Below, piece after piece: positions 1-10,744 of a stretch of 64,000 nt of DNA. Made by a program: the position numbers and the translations under genes. This DNA comes from Dipetalonema caudispina (Eukaryota > Nematoda > Chromadorea > Rhabditida > Onchocercidae): NCBI GenBank assembly GCA_013365325.1, contig JABVXV010000045.1, forward strand, positions 186,001-250,000, written 5' to 3'. The notes under the pieces were generated by a model. It made no database searches, was not told the origin of the DNA, and was given only the letters and a program-made list of their open reading frames with translations. Positions within the stretch are counted from its first letter, which is position 1. Each line of letters starts with the position of its first letter.

Positions 1-931
1 CCACCATTTTAGAGCAAAGTCAAGTGAGTTACCAGTAGTCAAACTGACTAGAGTGGTAATTTTAGTGGATACTTATTTCGCAGCTCTTTTTGCATAGTTT
101 TCCATTCACGCGATGTTTTTATTTTCGATTTATTTCAAGTGTTTATTGTTACGTTTACACATTTTCATACTGCATGTGTAGCACATTTTATACTGACACA
201 AGTGATATGCACTTATCATGTTACATAGCTCGAATAAACCACTATCTTTTCCGGATATAGTCATGTGGCATACATAAAGATCTATTTGATAAATCAGTCA
301 TAAACAGTGGATGGTATTTGAAGCGTTAAATGAAAGTGGGTGCTTGGTTGTTGGTTTTCTGGATCATGGAGAGAATTTTTCGGAGATGCTAAAGAAGATG
401 AAGTGGGAGGAAACCGCAAAACATCTCAGGGCAACATCAGCGGGAAAATATGAAATGAATTTGCTTCTAGCATTGCTCATTCTGAAATTTCGAGATATAA
501 AGGATAGGGGAGGTTTTAAAATTGACAAAAACTGAAACTCGAAATAATGCAGGGAAAGTGGGAGTTGAACTATTCATATTTTAATTCCCGCGCATAATAA
601 AAATATATTTACCGCAATTTGAAATGGATTTCCGTAAATCCTAATTTAGGCTGTCCGTAACAGGCGTGATGAGTTAGTTTATTTGTTCGGAGTATCCGTG
701 ATCGGTTGGTTCCGGATTAAGAGGTTCGGTTCGGTTCTGTTCTGTTCTGTTGTTTGGAGTTCTGTTGGCGGAGTTCCGATAGACTTAAAAGGCTTTTTCA
801 GGAGATAGTTCCTCATGGCATTCATGATGCTGCAACTGAATTAGTGCTTTCTTAATACTTCTCGCTGGGCCATGGTACTATCGAAAAGATAAACAGTTTT
901 CTTCCAGGAACAGTTGACTGACTGCACAAAA
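1..931. other. Non-coding 5' region before the Tudor gene
   Basis: I see no supportable exon here. The stretch is AT-rich apart from a short GTTCG/GTTCT pentanucleotide run near 722-750. A TTTTCTTCCAG acceptor ends at 906, 26 bases before the first ATG of the next gene. It could be a spliced-leader trans-splice site or the end of a 5' UTR intron. The short reading frame at 311-535 lacks flanking splice signals and recognisable features. Confidence 0.5.
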
Positions 932-3900
932 ATGGTTGCCATTTCGTTGCCAACAACAATCGAAAACTTTGAGGGTGAAATTAGCCATGTGGTAGTGGCT
1001 GGGAATGAAACGTTGACTTTCATTAAACCATCCCAATGGCAAAAAGAAAGGAAGAAGATTTCTTTAAAACTCCACAGTTTGGCTCAATCATTAAAGAAAT
1101 TCAAGTCATTATCGGCTGTGAAATCTGGTAAATTCATCTTATAGTTGCTCGGGAATTTGTTCAGAGTTAAGATTAATGAAAATTCAAGAAGAGACTTGAA
1201 AATACTTCAGTATTAGTTTGGACTTGTTACAAATATGGCATAAGATACATCATCTGTCATATATCTCGAGGTTAAATGACAGGGCATTTCAAAAGACATG
1301 GAGGATAATATAAATTAGTAGTGATAGACAAATTTGACTTGAATGAATTTGTTAGTTTCAATCAGATAACTCATTACTATATTTATTTGTTGGCATGTAA
1401 CCAATTTTAAAGAATTTGGATTGTCCGTTTTAAATCAAAGATATGCTAATAGACCAATTAGAAGACTGATAAAAGCATATGACCGCGAATATGAAAGTGT
1501 TTATTTGGGATTTAACTGGCATCGTTATGTTACCATTCCGTGGCGGAGGTTTTTGAGTTCCCACCTCTGCTCGAACAATAAAAACATTGTTTTTATAGCA
1601 AATACACAAAGACATAGTGCGATGTATATTGGTGGAATAAGATAAAACACTATACCCCTTTCAGGTGAGGTATATATCGCAAATGTAAAAGGTTCACTGG
1701 AACGGTCATATATTATTCGAAGACCAACGCCTGATACATATTCCGTAACTTGTCTAAGCTTTAAAATTATGAAGTTCATGCATGCACAGATATACAGCTT
1801 GCTGATGCATTATAACTCTGCATATTTTTTATGCAAGTTAATAAAACATGTATCCTACGTACGCATATTTTATGCAAAGTTGAAAAGAGTAAAGTTCCAT
1901 GTCTATATGATAAATATTAGTTAACTTTGCTAGTAATCTATAATTGATCTTACTGGCGTGAATTTCACAGATTTATCTCATTGACAAAGGCATGCAGTGC
2001 GAAGCACAATTCGATGATATTTATGAATTTCCTCCAGAATTACTGGACTTTGCATTGTTCAGTTGCGTTTGTCCTGTCTTCGTACCATCCGCTGAACAAC
2101 TCAGTGTCTACAAAGCTTTCATAGGACGCAAATGCAAATGCGAAGTGGGTAAGCGCTACTGGTATATGGTTGATTTTGATGCGGCGGTAGTGGTTGTGGG
2201 GTTATTTTCCAAGAATGCGGGAAGCTGGTAAATTTTCTGTCAAACGCTATATCAAGGAATAATTTTGATATTGTAACATCTTAGCTTTTAGTGTCTAAAC
2301 CTAAACTGAGTTCAAGACAGAAATAGCAAGTGAGCTATGACGACTATACCGCGAGTTCTTTGGCAAATCTGAATCAGTGGTTAAAGATTTGAGCGGTTGT
2401 GAGAGACTTTCGAGGAATAAGTACATGACACTATGTTGCTAGGAGCTGCTCTTTGACAACATTTTGATGTTGTTGCGTTGACATCATTAATTCAGTTGTC
2501 TTTGAACATTTCTTTCCCAGAAACTATATCGCGATCATTCGTGGTGTTAGGATATGTTCGTGGTCGGTTATTGGTCGAAAATGGTTACCTTTATGAAGAT
2601 CTACAAGACATTGCTTATGAAAGACTGGCAAATGGGCGGAACAATTTCGGTAAAGTAAAGAAGATTGCTTTTGTATTTTATCAGATATCATAATATAGTG
2701 CGGTGTTCATAGAACTTAGATGTTTGAGATCTTAGAAAGTTGAGCTTGGAACTTCTTACTTCATCCTTTTGATTTTGGTGAATTTATGAATCAATTACCT
2801 TCTAATTTTTTCCAAAAGTATTAATCTTTCTATTTGAAGCTAAAGGATCTATGAAGTCTAATATGGCAACTGAAATACCCGGCGACACTGTTTCGTGGGC
2901 AACTAGTGGGCAAATGGATGACAGTTCCAGTAGCGAACTGACATACCGTTGCTCTTCCACGGAAAAAGTAAAAAATTTCTTGAAATCTTTGGTTTGAATA
3001 GATTTTGGTTGTATACTGAAAAGAGGTGGATTTCTTTTCTGTCTAACATTATTCTGAGTCTCATTTATTTATATTAATCAGTTGCTCTAAAATTCTCGAT
3101 TTCTTATTTTATCTGAAGTAGATCGACTATACCAGTCAATCCCCCCCAAAAAAAAAGAGAAAAAAAAACAGGTTACACAGAGGACACCAATTGTTCGTCG
3201 TACTCCTAGGAGAAGTTCTATCGCGTCAAAAAAGGTCAAAAACGGCCAGCAGCACGGTAGTATTTTTTGTTTTTAGCACAACACTAGCTTTTGTTGGTTG
3301 CTTCTTAGAATATGTATGCATTCAAATAAACGTTACAATTTTTGTAATTCTTCGATTAACTAACTGAAATGAACTCATTAACATAGGTAGTACTATTCAA
3401 AATTTAAGTCATTTAGTTCAAGTGTGTGACTTTGGGAGTTTTCCGAAAGTTAAACTTAGGCGTACATTACATTGAATTTAAAAGTCATATTTTGTTTCAG
3501 GCAGTCATATCGATACTGAATTATGTGTTGAACATGACATGGTAAAGGTGAAGATTTTTAAAAATTCGCCTACTTGAAATACTGTTCTTTTTTCCGTGTA
3601 CGTTACTGTTATGTATGTTTCATCAGGCCCTAGCACTGTTCAAGCAAACAGCGTTCAAGCAGTACAAACCTGCTGTGATTCCAACAGTGATAAGTGTTCG
3701 CTTCGATAAGAGGGATCGTGCGTTGGGAAGATTTTGGGTTGTCAATAAGAGCATATTTTCAACTGTTGAAAGGGTGTGTTGTTCGTGAATTTCTTTGTGA
3801 TACACTTCATCTCGCACTATTATATTTTTTAGCGTTATATCCTTCCTGATCTCTAATGTAGGAAGGCGGTAAACTGTATGCATAGTTCAGTATTTCCTAA

Positions 3901-6037
3901 ACTTTGTTTCTATATCCTCAATGATTGATGGAATTAACTGTATGAAGTGTAGTGAATCATTACTGTTCTATCAAGTAAAAGATGACAGATCCGAGCTATT
4001 TCTGTTTGCAAAACTGTACAAGTTACTAAGATTGCTTCCAGGTATTGAAGGAAAGTGCCAAAAGAATAACAAGATTTCCACTATTACGTCAAAGATTAGA
4101 TAAAGATATTCCGATGAGAGAAATACCGTGTGTTGTGCGCACCCGAGCTGAAAGTGCTTATAAAGCCTTTTACCGTGCAGTTCCCTCTCGATTCGATATA
4201 CGCACGAAAAGGTATTTGATGTAGGAGATTTATGAGTTAATTTTTTACTAAATTTCCTTACTGTCAAGTTTTCATAGGACCAGAAAGTTAAGTTTTCGTC
4301 GCATTTGCATGTCTCAATTTTATTTTAGATTTTCAATTTTTCTCGTGGATTTTGGTTGGTTCAAATGGGTTCTGGCTAACGATGTCATCGATATATCCAC
4401 CATGGATAAGGTTAGCACCTTTAGTTTTGGTAGCCAAAATATTCGACAGTCCTAGACAGATGACCAGAAATCATTTATTCTTTATCCGTCCCATGACTTT
4501 CTTTGTTAGAATATTTCACGCTACCGCAACGATGTAGACCTGTGTTTTTTCAATGTACTGTAATTCATTTTATTGAAGTCTAATCCAATTCGGTCTCTGC
4601 CAGTAGCAATGATACACTGTCAAGAAGATGTGACCAGTATACTACATGCTAAGGTATGTTTCTGGATGGTTATCTACATTTTAAAGCGAACTCGATCTTG
4701 ATAAGTTGAGATTAATCTTGTCGACTTTTTTAATATTCTGACGTTAACACTTGGAAATTTGCTGCAGTGAATTATCAAACAATCTTGGAAGATTTTGCAT
4801 GTTATTGGAGACTTGCAGGATCTCTCGAAAGGAGCTAATTGCTACATGAGAGTGAAGGGATGCCCGATTCAGGATGTATATTTGGTTGATTTACTGGAAG
4901 CTGGTACGACTATGAGCGATCTGCTGATTGGTGCGGTTGATGGTCATCGTAAATGTTTAAATTTTTTCATAAGTAACTGCTTATTTTTTAGTGACTTATG
5001 AATAGGTCTTATAGATAATATGGGAAAGACTGAAGGAACTTCGTCAACCAAGAAGTTGGCTAATCAAACTTGTGAGCGACAGCTGATGGCATCGATGATG
5101 TCGGGAACGTTGAATACTGCAAACCGTGATCTGGCAGCGCAATCTCAACACACTTGGTTCTTTTACGATTTTTGTCTAAGTGTTGTGCCATCCCTGTTTG
5201 TGAGACTAATTTGTCGTGACAAACCGATCTACTATGTGAAAATGAAGCTTATATAGATGTAATTAACTGTAATGGGATAGAATCTTGGATTGTTGTCCTC
5301 TGTTTTCACGAATTCAGTTCTTGAGGTCGAGTTTCTTGCTCATTAATTCAGGCCACTTTGTTGTCCTCCACCGTTTTCGATGATGATGCCAGTAGCCCTG
5401 CCAATGATGATGCCAATGCCAGTTCCGAACACAAATTTACCGGCTGTTGAACATGAACAGATTCTGAAGCTTCAAAATTCTCAAATAAAGAATATAGAAA
5501 ACACTCATGTTTCTCAAAGTAGTGCTGATGATTCGGCATGTTCTCGAAATTATATTCATCAAAGGTAGAACTAATTTACCTTATTTTTCTAGATTTGTTA
5601 TTTTTTCTGGGTATTGTCATGGTGGACTATCACTGATATTGCTGGATTTACTTTATTGCATTCTAATTAAATGGACTAATTTGGATAATCTCATCGTAGT
5701 GGTTTGCCACTCAGTTTATGCTTATAATATCTCTGTTTTGGCTCATTTGATTTATTAAGTAATGCTTTGTTCTGACGAAGCTTTCCTGCTAAGGCTTTCA
5801 CTTACAGGTGCCAAGGCAGTAATTCGCAAAATATACAGGGAGAATGGTATGAGAATGATTTGTCAGGAAGTAGAGTCGGTTCTACATCACGTGACAGAGC
5901 AGGAAATTCCTTTGATGAAGGTAAGTTGCGATTTTGCTAATACAAAAAAATAGGATGTTACTCGACTAAATCATCTGGTTCGACAGTTTCGAAAAACTCT
6001 CCGAAAGAAAGAGTTCGCACATCTGAAGGAAATTTAG
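932..6037 (+). CDS. Double extended-Tudor-domain protein
   Basis: Sixteen exons join with consistent phases into about 660 residues: 932-1127, 1665-1744, 1971-2148, 2521-2649, 2840-2967, 3172-3256, 3501-3541, 3627-3773, 4042-4211, 4329-4410, 4579-4653, 4792-4948, 5006-5156, 5352-5518, 5808-5920 and 5954-6037. The first eTudor unit (about residues 10-195) shows FEGEISHVVV, then IYLIDKG and YEFPPELLDFAL, the usual beta-barrel and following LP-helix pattern. The second (about 280-490) shows RALGRFWVVNKS, AYKAFYRAVPS, FLVDFGWFKWV and NPIRSLPVAMIHC. A Ser/Arg linker separates them and a Met/Pro-rich stretch follows. Tudor barrels bind methylated Arg or Lys, and in nematodes eTudor proteins such as SIMR-1, HPO-40 and EKL-1 act in small-RNA pathways and perinuclear germ granules. 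I cannot say which is the ortholog. The weakest join is 5518 to 5808, and the two in-frame TAG codons at the end are odd (see findings). Confidence 0.75.
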
Positions 6038-6040
6038 TAG

Positions 6041-6660
6041 AAATTTACAGATAGTGGTGGTTTGTCTTGGGAGCAGGCATCAAAGTTTGCAAAGAATCAC
6101 CGCATATTACGAAAAAGTAAGAGTTCAGACTTGTTTATTGGAGTTTTTTCAAAAATTTGCAAAGTGTCTGGAATGCTTGCTTTTGGCACTCATTTCTCGC
6201 CGGATTGTTACACAAAAGTTTAAATGATCTGGATAGTACTAGCGATTAAGCTCACCCGATTCAAATCAGTAGTTGCAACAGAGCTGATTATTATCTTTGC
6301 AGATTTTGATAGTAATTCGCACAGAGTGAGATTGACAAGTTGGGAGAAGGTGAGAATTTTTTCACTGATTAATAATTGGTGACTTTTACAAACTCGATTT
6401 TATTTTAATTCTACTGGGCTATTATGAAACTTGTTTGGATATTGGTAAATAACATAATTTGTTAGTACACATTATACACTATGATATCCCATAGTGGTAT
6501 CCCATGTCTTCGTTAGAAACATATGGGGATTTTCATCTTAGTTTCTAGTATACAGAGCATTTTTTAGGCCGTTGCTGCAGATCGTGCAATTCGAACACAG
6601 GGATCTGCTACTGGAGAACAAGCAACATCCCATGCAGATAATGAATCGAATCGACTTTAA
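6041..6660 (+). other. Coding-like tail beyond two TAG stops of the Tudor gene
   Basis: After the TAG TAG at 6035-6040 the same frame stays open (GGLSWEQASKFAKNHRILRK) up to a GTAAGA donor at 6118. It then joins in phase to an exon from 6303 (DSNSHRVRLTSWEK) and a last exon from about 6569 ending in TAA at 6660. The character of the protein and the clean phases suggest real exons, either of an alternative transcript that skips the stops or of a longer ancestral protein. No domain is recognisable. Confidence 0.45.
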
Positions 6661-6820
6661 GTTGCATATATGTGTCCTTTGCATGGGTTTTAATTATGAA
6701 GCTCCAACAAATTCTGAATATTTTTAAAAGAGGAATCGAAGATACAACTCAAAACAAGCACAATTAGTACAATTACACGAAATCGTCTTTTGTTTATTTG
6801 GTTTTTTGTTGATATATTTT

Positions 6821-6997
6821 TTAGGGACCAATATACTTTGATTCATCTGCTTGTCTTACATGCACAGAATTTATATCTGCATCTGAATATATACACACAC
6901 ACACACAAGATATACCCATCTTACATGCAGTTCTAATAATCCTACAGGCAATCTCTCCCCTGTTTGCTATTAAAATTTTACAGTACTTTTTTCTCAT
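6821..6997 (-). pseudogene. Fragment of a bacterial (Wolbachia-like) biotin carboxylase
   Basis: Read leftward from an ATG at 6997, about 58 residues match the N-terminus of the biotin-carboxylase subunit of acyl-CoA carboxylases: [18 protein letters not shown], then [17 protein letters not shown] and YIGP. The reading then hits TAA where intact proteins continue for several hundred residues. No splice donor follows. A CA/GT microsatellite inside the frame seems to have added residues (SCVCVCIYS where VCVYS would be usual). The style is closest to alpha-proteobacterial propionyl-CoA carboxylase alpha chains such as Wolbachia's. A nuclear copy of Wolbachia DNA is the most likely explanation, since such insertions are common in filarial genomes. 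A decayed copy of a host PCCA or MCCC1 exon is the alternative. Confidence 0.7.
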
Positions 6998-7049
6998 AAT
7001 ACTAAATTTCCATTTTTTTTGGTTAAGTTTTTTATTTCTACCAAGCATT

Positions 7050-8059
7050 CATGACTTTTGGCGTCTTTGATCCATCTTTGATTATTCAAAGTGTTGGAGA
7101 ATATACACATCTCAATCTATTTCTGTTAGCTGTTGTTTTTTTTTTTTTTTTTGTCAGATGATTGCGATTAAAAATTTGCAAATTTTACAGTGTATAATAC
7201 ACATTTTTATGAAAGCTTTTAAGTCCCTGTTCCGAAATAAGTTATGAAAAAATTTCGAGCAGAGTTTTGTCCTTTATAAATCCAAACCTTATTGTTCAGA
7301 AAAAAAAAAAAAAAAAAGTGGCTATTAGAAAAACTCAGACGAGTGGTGTTATCATTTACAGTGCTGATAACAATGGAACATAAGAGTGAAACAAATTACC
7401 AGATGATTCTCTCTAGCTTTTATATCAGTACAAAGTGTGATAAAAGAGAGAGAGAGAGACAGCAGTAACTAGACTACCTGTGAGACATTTGGAACAAGAA
7501 ATGTATTGTCTGACGGTAAGGCCCTCCCCGACATTTCTCCTGCGATTTGAATTTCCTACAATGTCTTTCCGAAAGCAAGGAAAGATAATATGAAGAGGAA
7601 ATGACACTTGGAATGATAGACTACATTAAGCTGGATGTCTTCACCGGATCTAACGGCCAATAAAGACATCGGCTCTTCAATCCTTGATGTTGTTGAAGGA
7701 ATTCTATGGTAACAACGAATTCCAGAATAGACGGCAGCTGGTTCGTTCCCAAGCTGATAATTATGCTTTAATTAAAGGGAGGCAGTAAATAGCTCACTGT
7801 AAGTCATTTTGAGGGAGGAATATTTGTGAGGAGTAAGCAGTGGCCGCGGTTTATTTCTCATTTCTAATGTTTAAGTTATAATCTGTTTCTAATTAAATTT
7901 TTAATATTTTCCATGTTTCAATGTATGACATATTTCCTATTTGATAGAGAAGCTTGATCAAAACTGTGCGGTTCGTCGTGCGTATCATTTAGTCTTTTCC
8001 CACTCATCATCCAGGAAAAATTTTCCATTTTCAGGTTTGTATCGCATAAACCCCTTCAA
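7050..8059. other. Intergenic region
   Basis: No gene is supported. It contains a T run near 7137-7152, an A run near 7300-7317 and a GA microsatellite near 7446-7459. A TTTTCAG acceptor just upstream of the immp-1 ATG, ending at 8035, may be a trans-splice site. Confidence 0.5.
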
Positions 8060-8926
8060 ATGAGGTTATTTTGGAAACGACTGAATTGGCGTCTTGTCCG
8101 AAATTTTGGCTATTTCTACTGTGCTTCATATGTTGTCGGTCGTCATGTCGGTGAATTAGTGATATGCTCAGGACCGTCGATGCATCCAACAATACAGGAT
8201 GGTGATTTGGTAGGTACCATTTCGCGTAAATATCCTTTGTAAAATCAAAATGAGATAGATTGACGAAGTTTATTGCATCTTCCACCCTCTGGTTGATAAG
8301 GTTATTTGGTAAGTTTGCTAAGAGTTTCAGTAAGTATTTACTTAATGATGAACTGCGTTACGGTTATCCCTTCCGATAGTTCTTGAATGACTAAATGTCC
8401 AACTTGTTCTTTTTTAAACTCACCAAATCAAAATTTCATATTCTGCAAAAATCTCTTGATTTTCCCTTACTTTGTTTTTTTGTCTGTTTTTGTGCTTAAA
8501 TTGTTCTGATTTATGGTTTTCCATCTTCACGTTACCCTGATTTAATTCTTGATTAAATGCTAATTTGGCGATCAAATCCCGGAATTACAGGTGATTGCTG
8601 AGCGGCTTAGTGTCCATTTGCGTAACTTACGGCGTGGCGATATTGTCGGCGCTTTGGCACCCCATAATTCGAGCGAAATGCTTTGCAAACGCTTAACAGC
8701 TATGGAGCATGATACAGTGACAAATTGTTATTTATTACCGAGTGGGAAGATTCCACGGGGGCACGTATACTTGGAAGGTGATAACACGGTGGCTTCTACT
8801 GACTCTCGGGTCTTTGGTCCGGTACCGGCCGGTCTTGTACAGGTTCGTCTGATACTTAGGATATGGCCATTGTCAAGGGCTGGGTGGATATCGACGCACT
8901 GGTTCTGGCAAAAGCCAAACGAGTAA
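8060..8926 (+). CDS. immp-1: Mitochondrial inner membrane protease subunit 1
   Basis: Two exons, 8060-8209 and 8591-8926, join in phase 0 into 161 residues, close to the 166 of human IMMP1L. This is an S26-family signal peptidase that removes sorting signals from proteins on the outer face of the inner mitochondrial membrane. The catalytic serine box is [12 protein letters not shown] with the serine at residue 40. The general-base lysine lies in [10 protein letters not shown] at residue 83. The conserved box VYLEGDN...[14 protein letters not shown] follows. An N-terminal hydrophobic segment (about residues 15-35) would anchor it. The start is the first ATG after a TTTTCAG acceptor. It is compact compared with its neighbours and appears intact. 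Confidence 0.92.
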
Positions 8927-9039
8927 TTGATGTGGTTGTATAGGCCTCGGTCGAAATTTGTAATTCTTTCTTTAGAATCGTAATATGTGACGCTTTTTGG
9001 ATTTGATCGAAAACTAAGAATCATATCGATTGACTATCA

Positions 9040-9045
9040 AATAAA
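9040..9045 (+). terminator. Polyadenylation signal of immp-1
   Basis: The AATAAA lies about 115 bases after the immp-1 stop, a normal 3' UTR distance for a nematode gene. The cleavage site itself is not visible. Confidence 0.6.
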
Positions 9046-9049
9046 GCGG

Positions 9050-10192
9050 TAAAGCGAACTAGGAAGTGCTAGTTTTATGTTTGTCACATGTGGAAAGAAT
9101 TGCCGTTATTTTTGTTACAATCATTCGCAAGTGACATGTGTATATGATTTTTCTATGAGTACAGAAAGGGTTTGTTGAGTGTTCGCATATGTGTCCATTT
9201 CCTTTCTTGCAAAAATATGCCACTTTTCAACCTTATACTGTAATTCATTGTAGTAATACTTAAAACACGATTAAAAATTTCTAACTGCTGAAGCCTGAAG
9301 TTGACGGAAAATGTTAATGAAAACAAGTGTGATAGATAACATGACAAGTAAGGTAGTGACAAGTAATGTGATGAAATTTATAAATGCCGAAGGTATTTCA
9401 CATATTTATACTTTCCTATTTTGCTTGATCTGAGGTTCAAAAAGTTATCGAAATTCCGAATCTGTTAGGAGGGACGAATCACTTTTTGTTTTGGAGAGCT
9501 TGCATTACATCGGGTCAGAAAGATGGAAGAGGGATCGGAAGGATGTTAACTCGAATCAAGCATAGATTCAAAAGGGAAAAGAAGAGGAAGTTCTGATGAA
9601 AAGGTAAATATCAGGATGCAACTGAGTTGAACGATATCAAGTCAATAATATGACGTGTTTGGAGTCGTAAGTTTTGCATAGTGTTCTAATTTAATATTCA
9701 TTTCTATGGTGACGGGCCGCGTGTAGTACGCGTGGTGGAGAGGGGTTGTACTGGGGGGTGTGTTGATCTAAGTGTTAACTTTTCATATGGAATAGAATTA
9801 TTGTTATATATTTTTGATTCTAATATATCTTACGTCTTTTCATACTTCTGTTACGTGTGACGGTATTTCCGCAAAATAAAATGTTAGTGTTTTTATAGAG
9901 GTAATTGGAGGAAAACAAGTTCTTATTTCTATTTTATTTTTTGCTTCAACTTTTTTCCAATTATCCTATTACATATTGGTAGGCCTACCTTGATGATGTC
10001 CAGGTGTCATAGTTATTGTTGAGATCAAATCCCAAAGCAGTGTCTCTACCAGACTAATCCTTATTTCAGTAAACTTTTTTCCTGGTTTGCTTATTCACTT
10101 GCTTACTATATTCCATTATTATAGAAAATTTCATTGATTTCATTGCAACTTATTATCATTATTACTGCTAGTGTTATCGATTATTGTTGTAG
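9050..10192. other. Intergenic region between immp-1 and the next exon
   Basis: Mostly AT-rich with no supported gene. A GC-rich patch at about 9708-9766 stands out. A short basic reading frame near 9543-9597 has a possible donor after it, but nothing links it to a gene. Confidence 0.4.
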
Positions 10193-10286
10193 TCAGAAAT
10201 TCGTTTTGCGTAGTCTACCAAATGTGTCGGATGCACTTTTGGCATCGCCCTGTTTAGGTCCTTGTGGAAGATGCAGGAATTGGTGA
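10193..10286 (+). CDS. Isolated exon-like segment, function unknown
   Basis: After a TTGTTGTAG acceptor the frame reads QKFVLRSLPNVSDALLASPC, then LGPCGRCRNW and TGA. A GTGAGG donor also occurs at 10283. The leucine pattern followed by a Cys cluster recalls the C-terminal cap of some leucine-rich-repeat proteins, but one exon cannot prove this. No upstream exons were found with confidence, so it may be the last exon of an unresolved + strand gene lying between immp-1 and gbf-1. Confidence 0.3.
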
Positions 10287-10744
10287 GGCATTTTTCTAGC
10301 ATAGTATGGCTTTTGTTATAATTGTATAAAGTTTTTTTTTTTTTCATTTTGTCTTGTCCTACCCCTTCTAAATAAACATTTCAAATACAGAGATGTTATG
10401 CTTGAGCATGCTTCCTTTGTATTCTGTATTTTCCAAATATTTTTCATTTTCTATTACTTTTTTTTGGTTTATGTTCCCACTTTTTTCTCACATTCGACGT
10501 CCTATAATACATCATATTGTGATGATGTTTGCAACCAATTTCTGTTTCCTCCTTCATAAACTTTGTGAACAATCTCGCAATGTCATATGGTTTTTCTAAG
10601 TACTCGCCATATTTCTGTCATTTTGTTTATGCGTTAGTTATATACTTAATTTATTATCAGTTTATGGTTAGAATTCAAGAAAAAAAAATTTGAGGTAAAA
10701 TCAACCAATAAGTCCTTGCTCTCGTGAAATCCAACCGTGAAGCT

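Noticed and set aside
1421..1645. Open + strand frame between Tudor exons
   Set aside because: Exons ending at 1127 and starting at 1665 join in phase and give a continuous Tudor domain; nothing is missing that this frame could supply.
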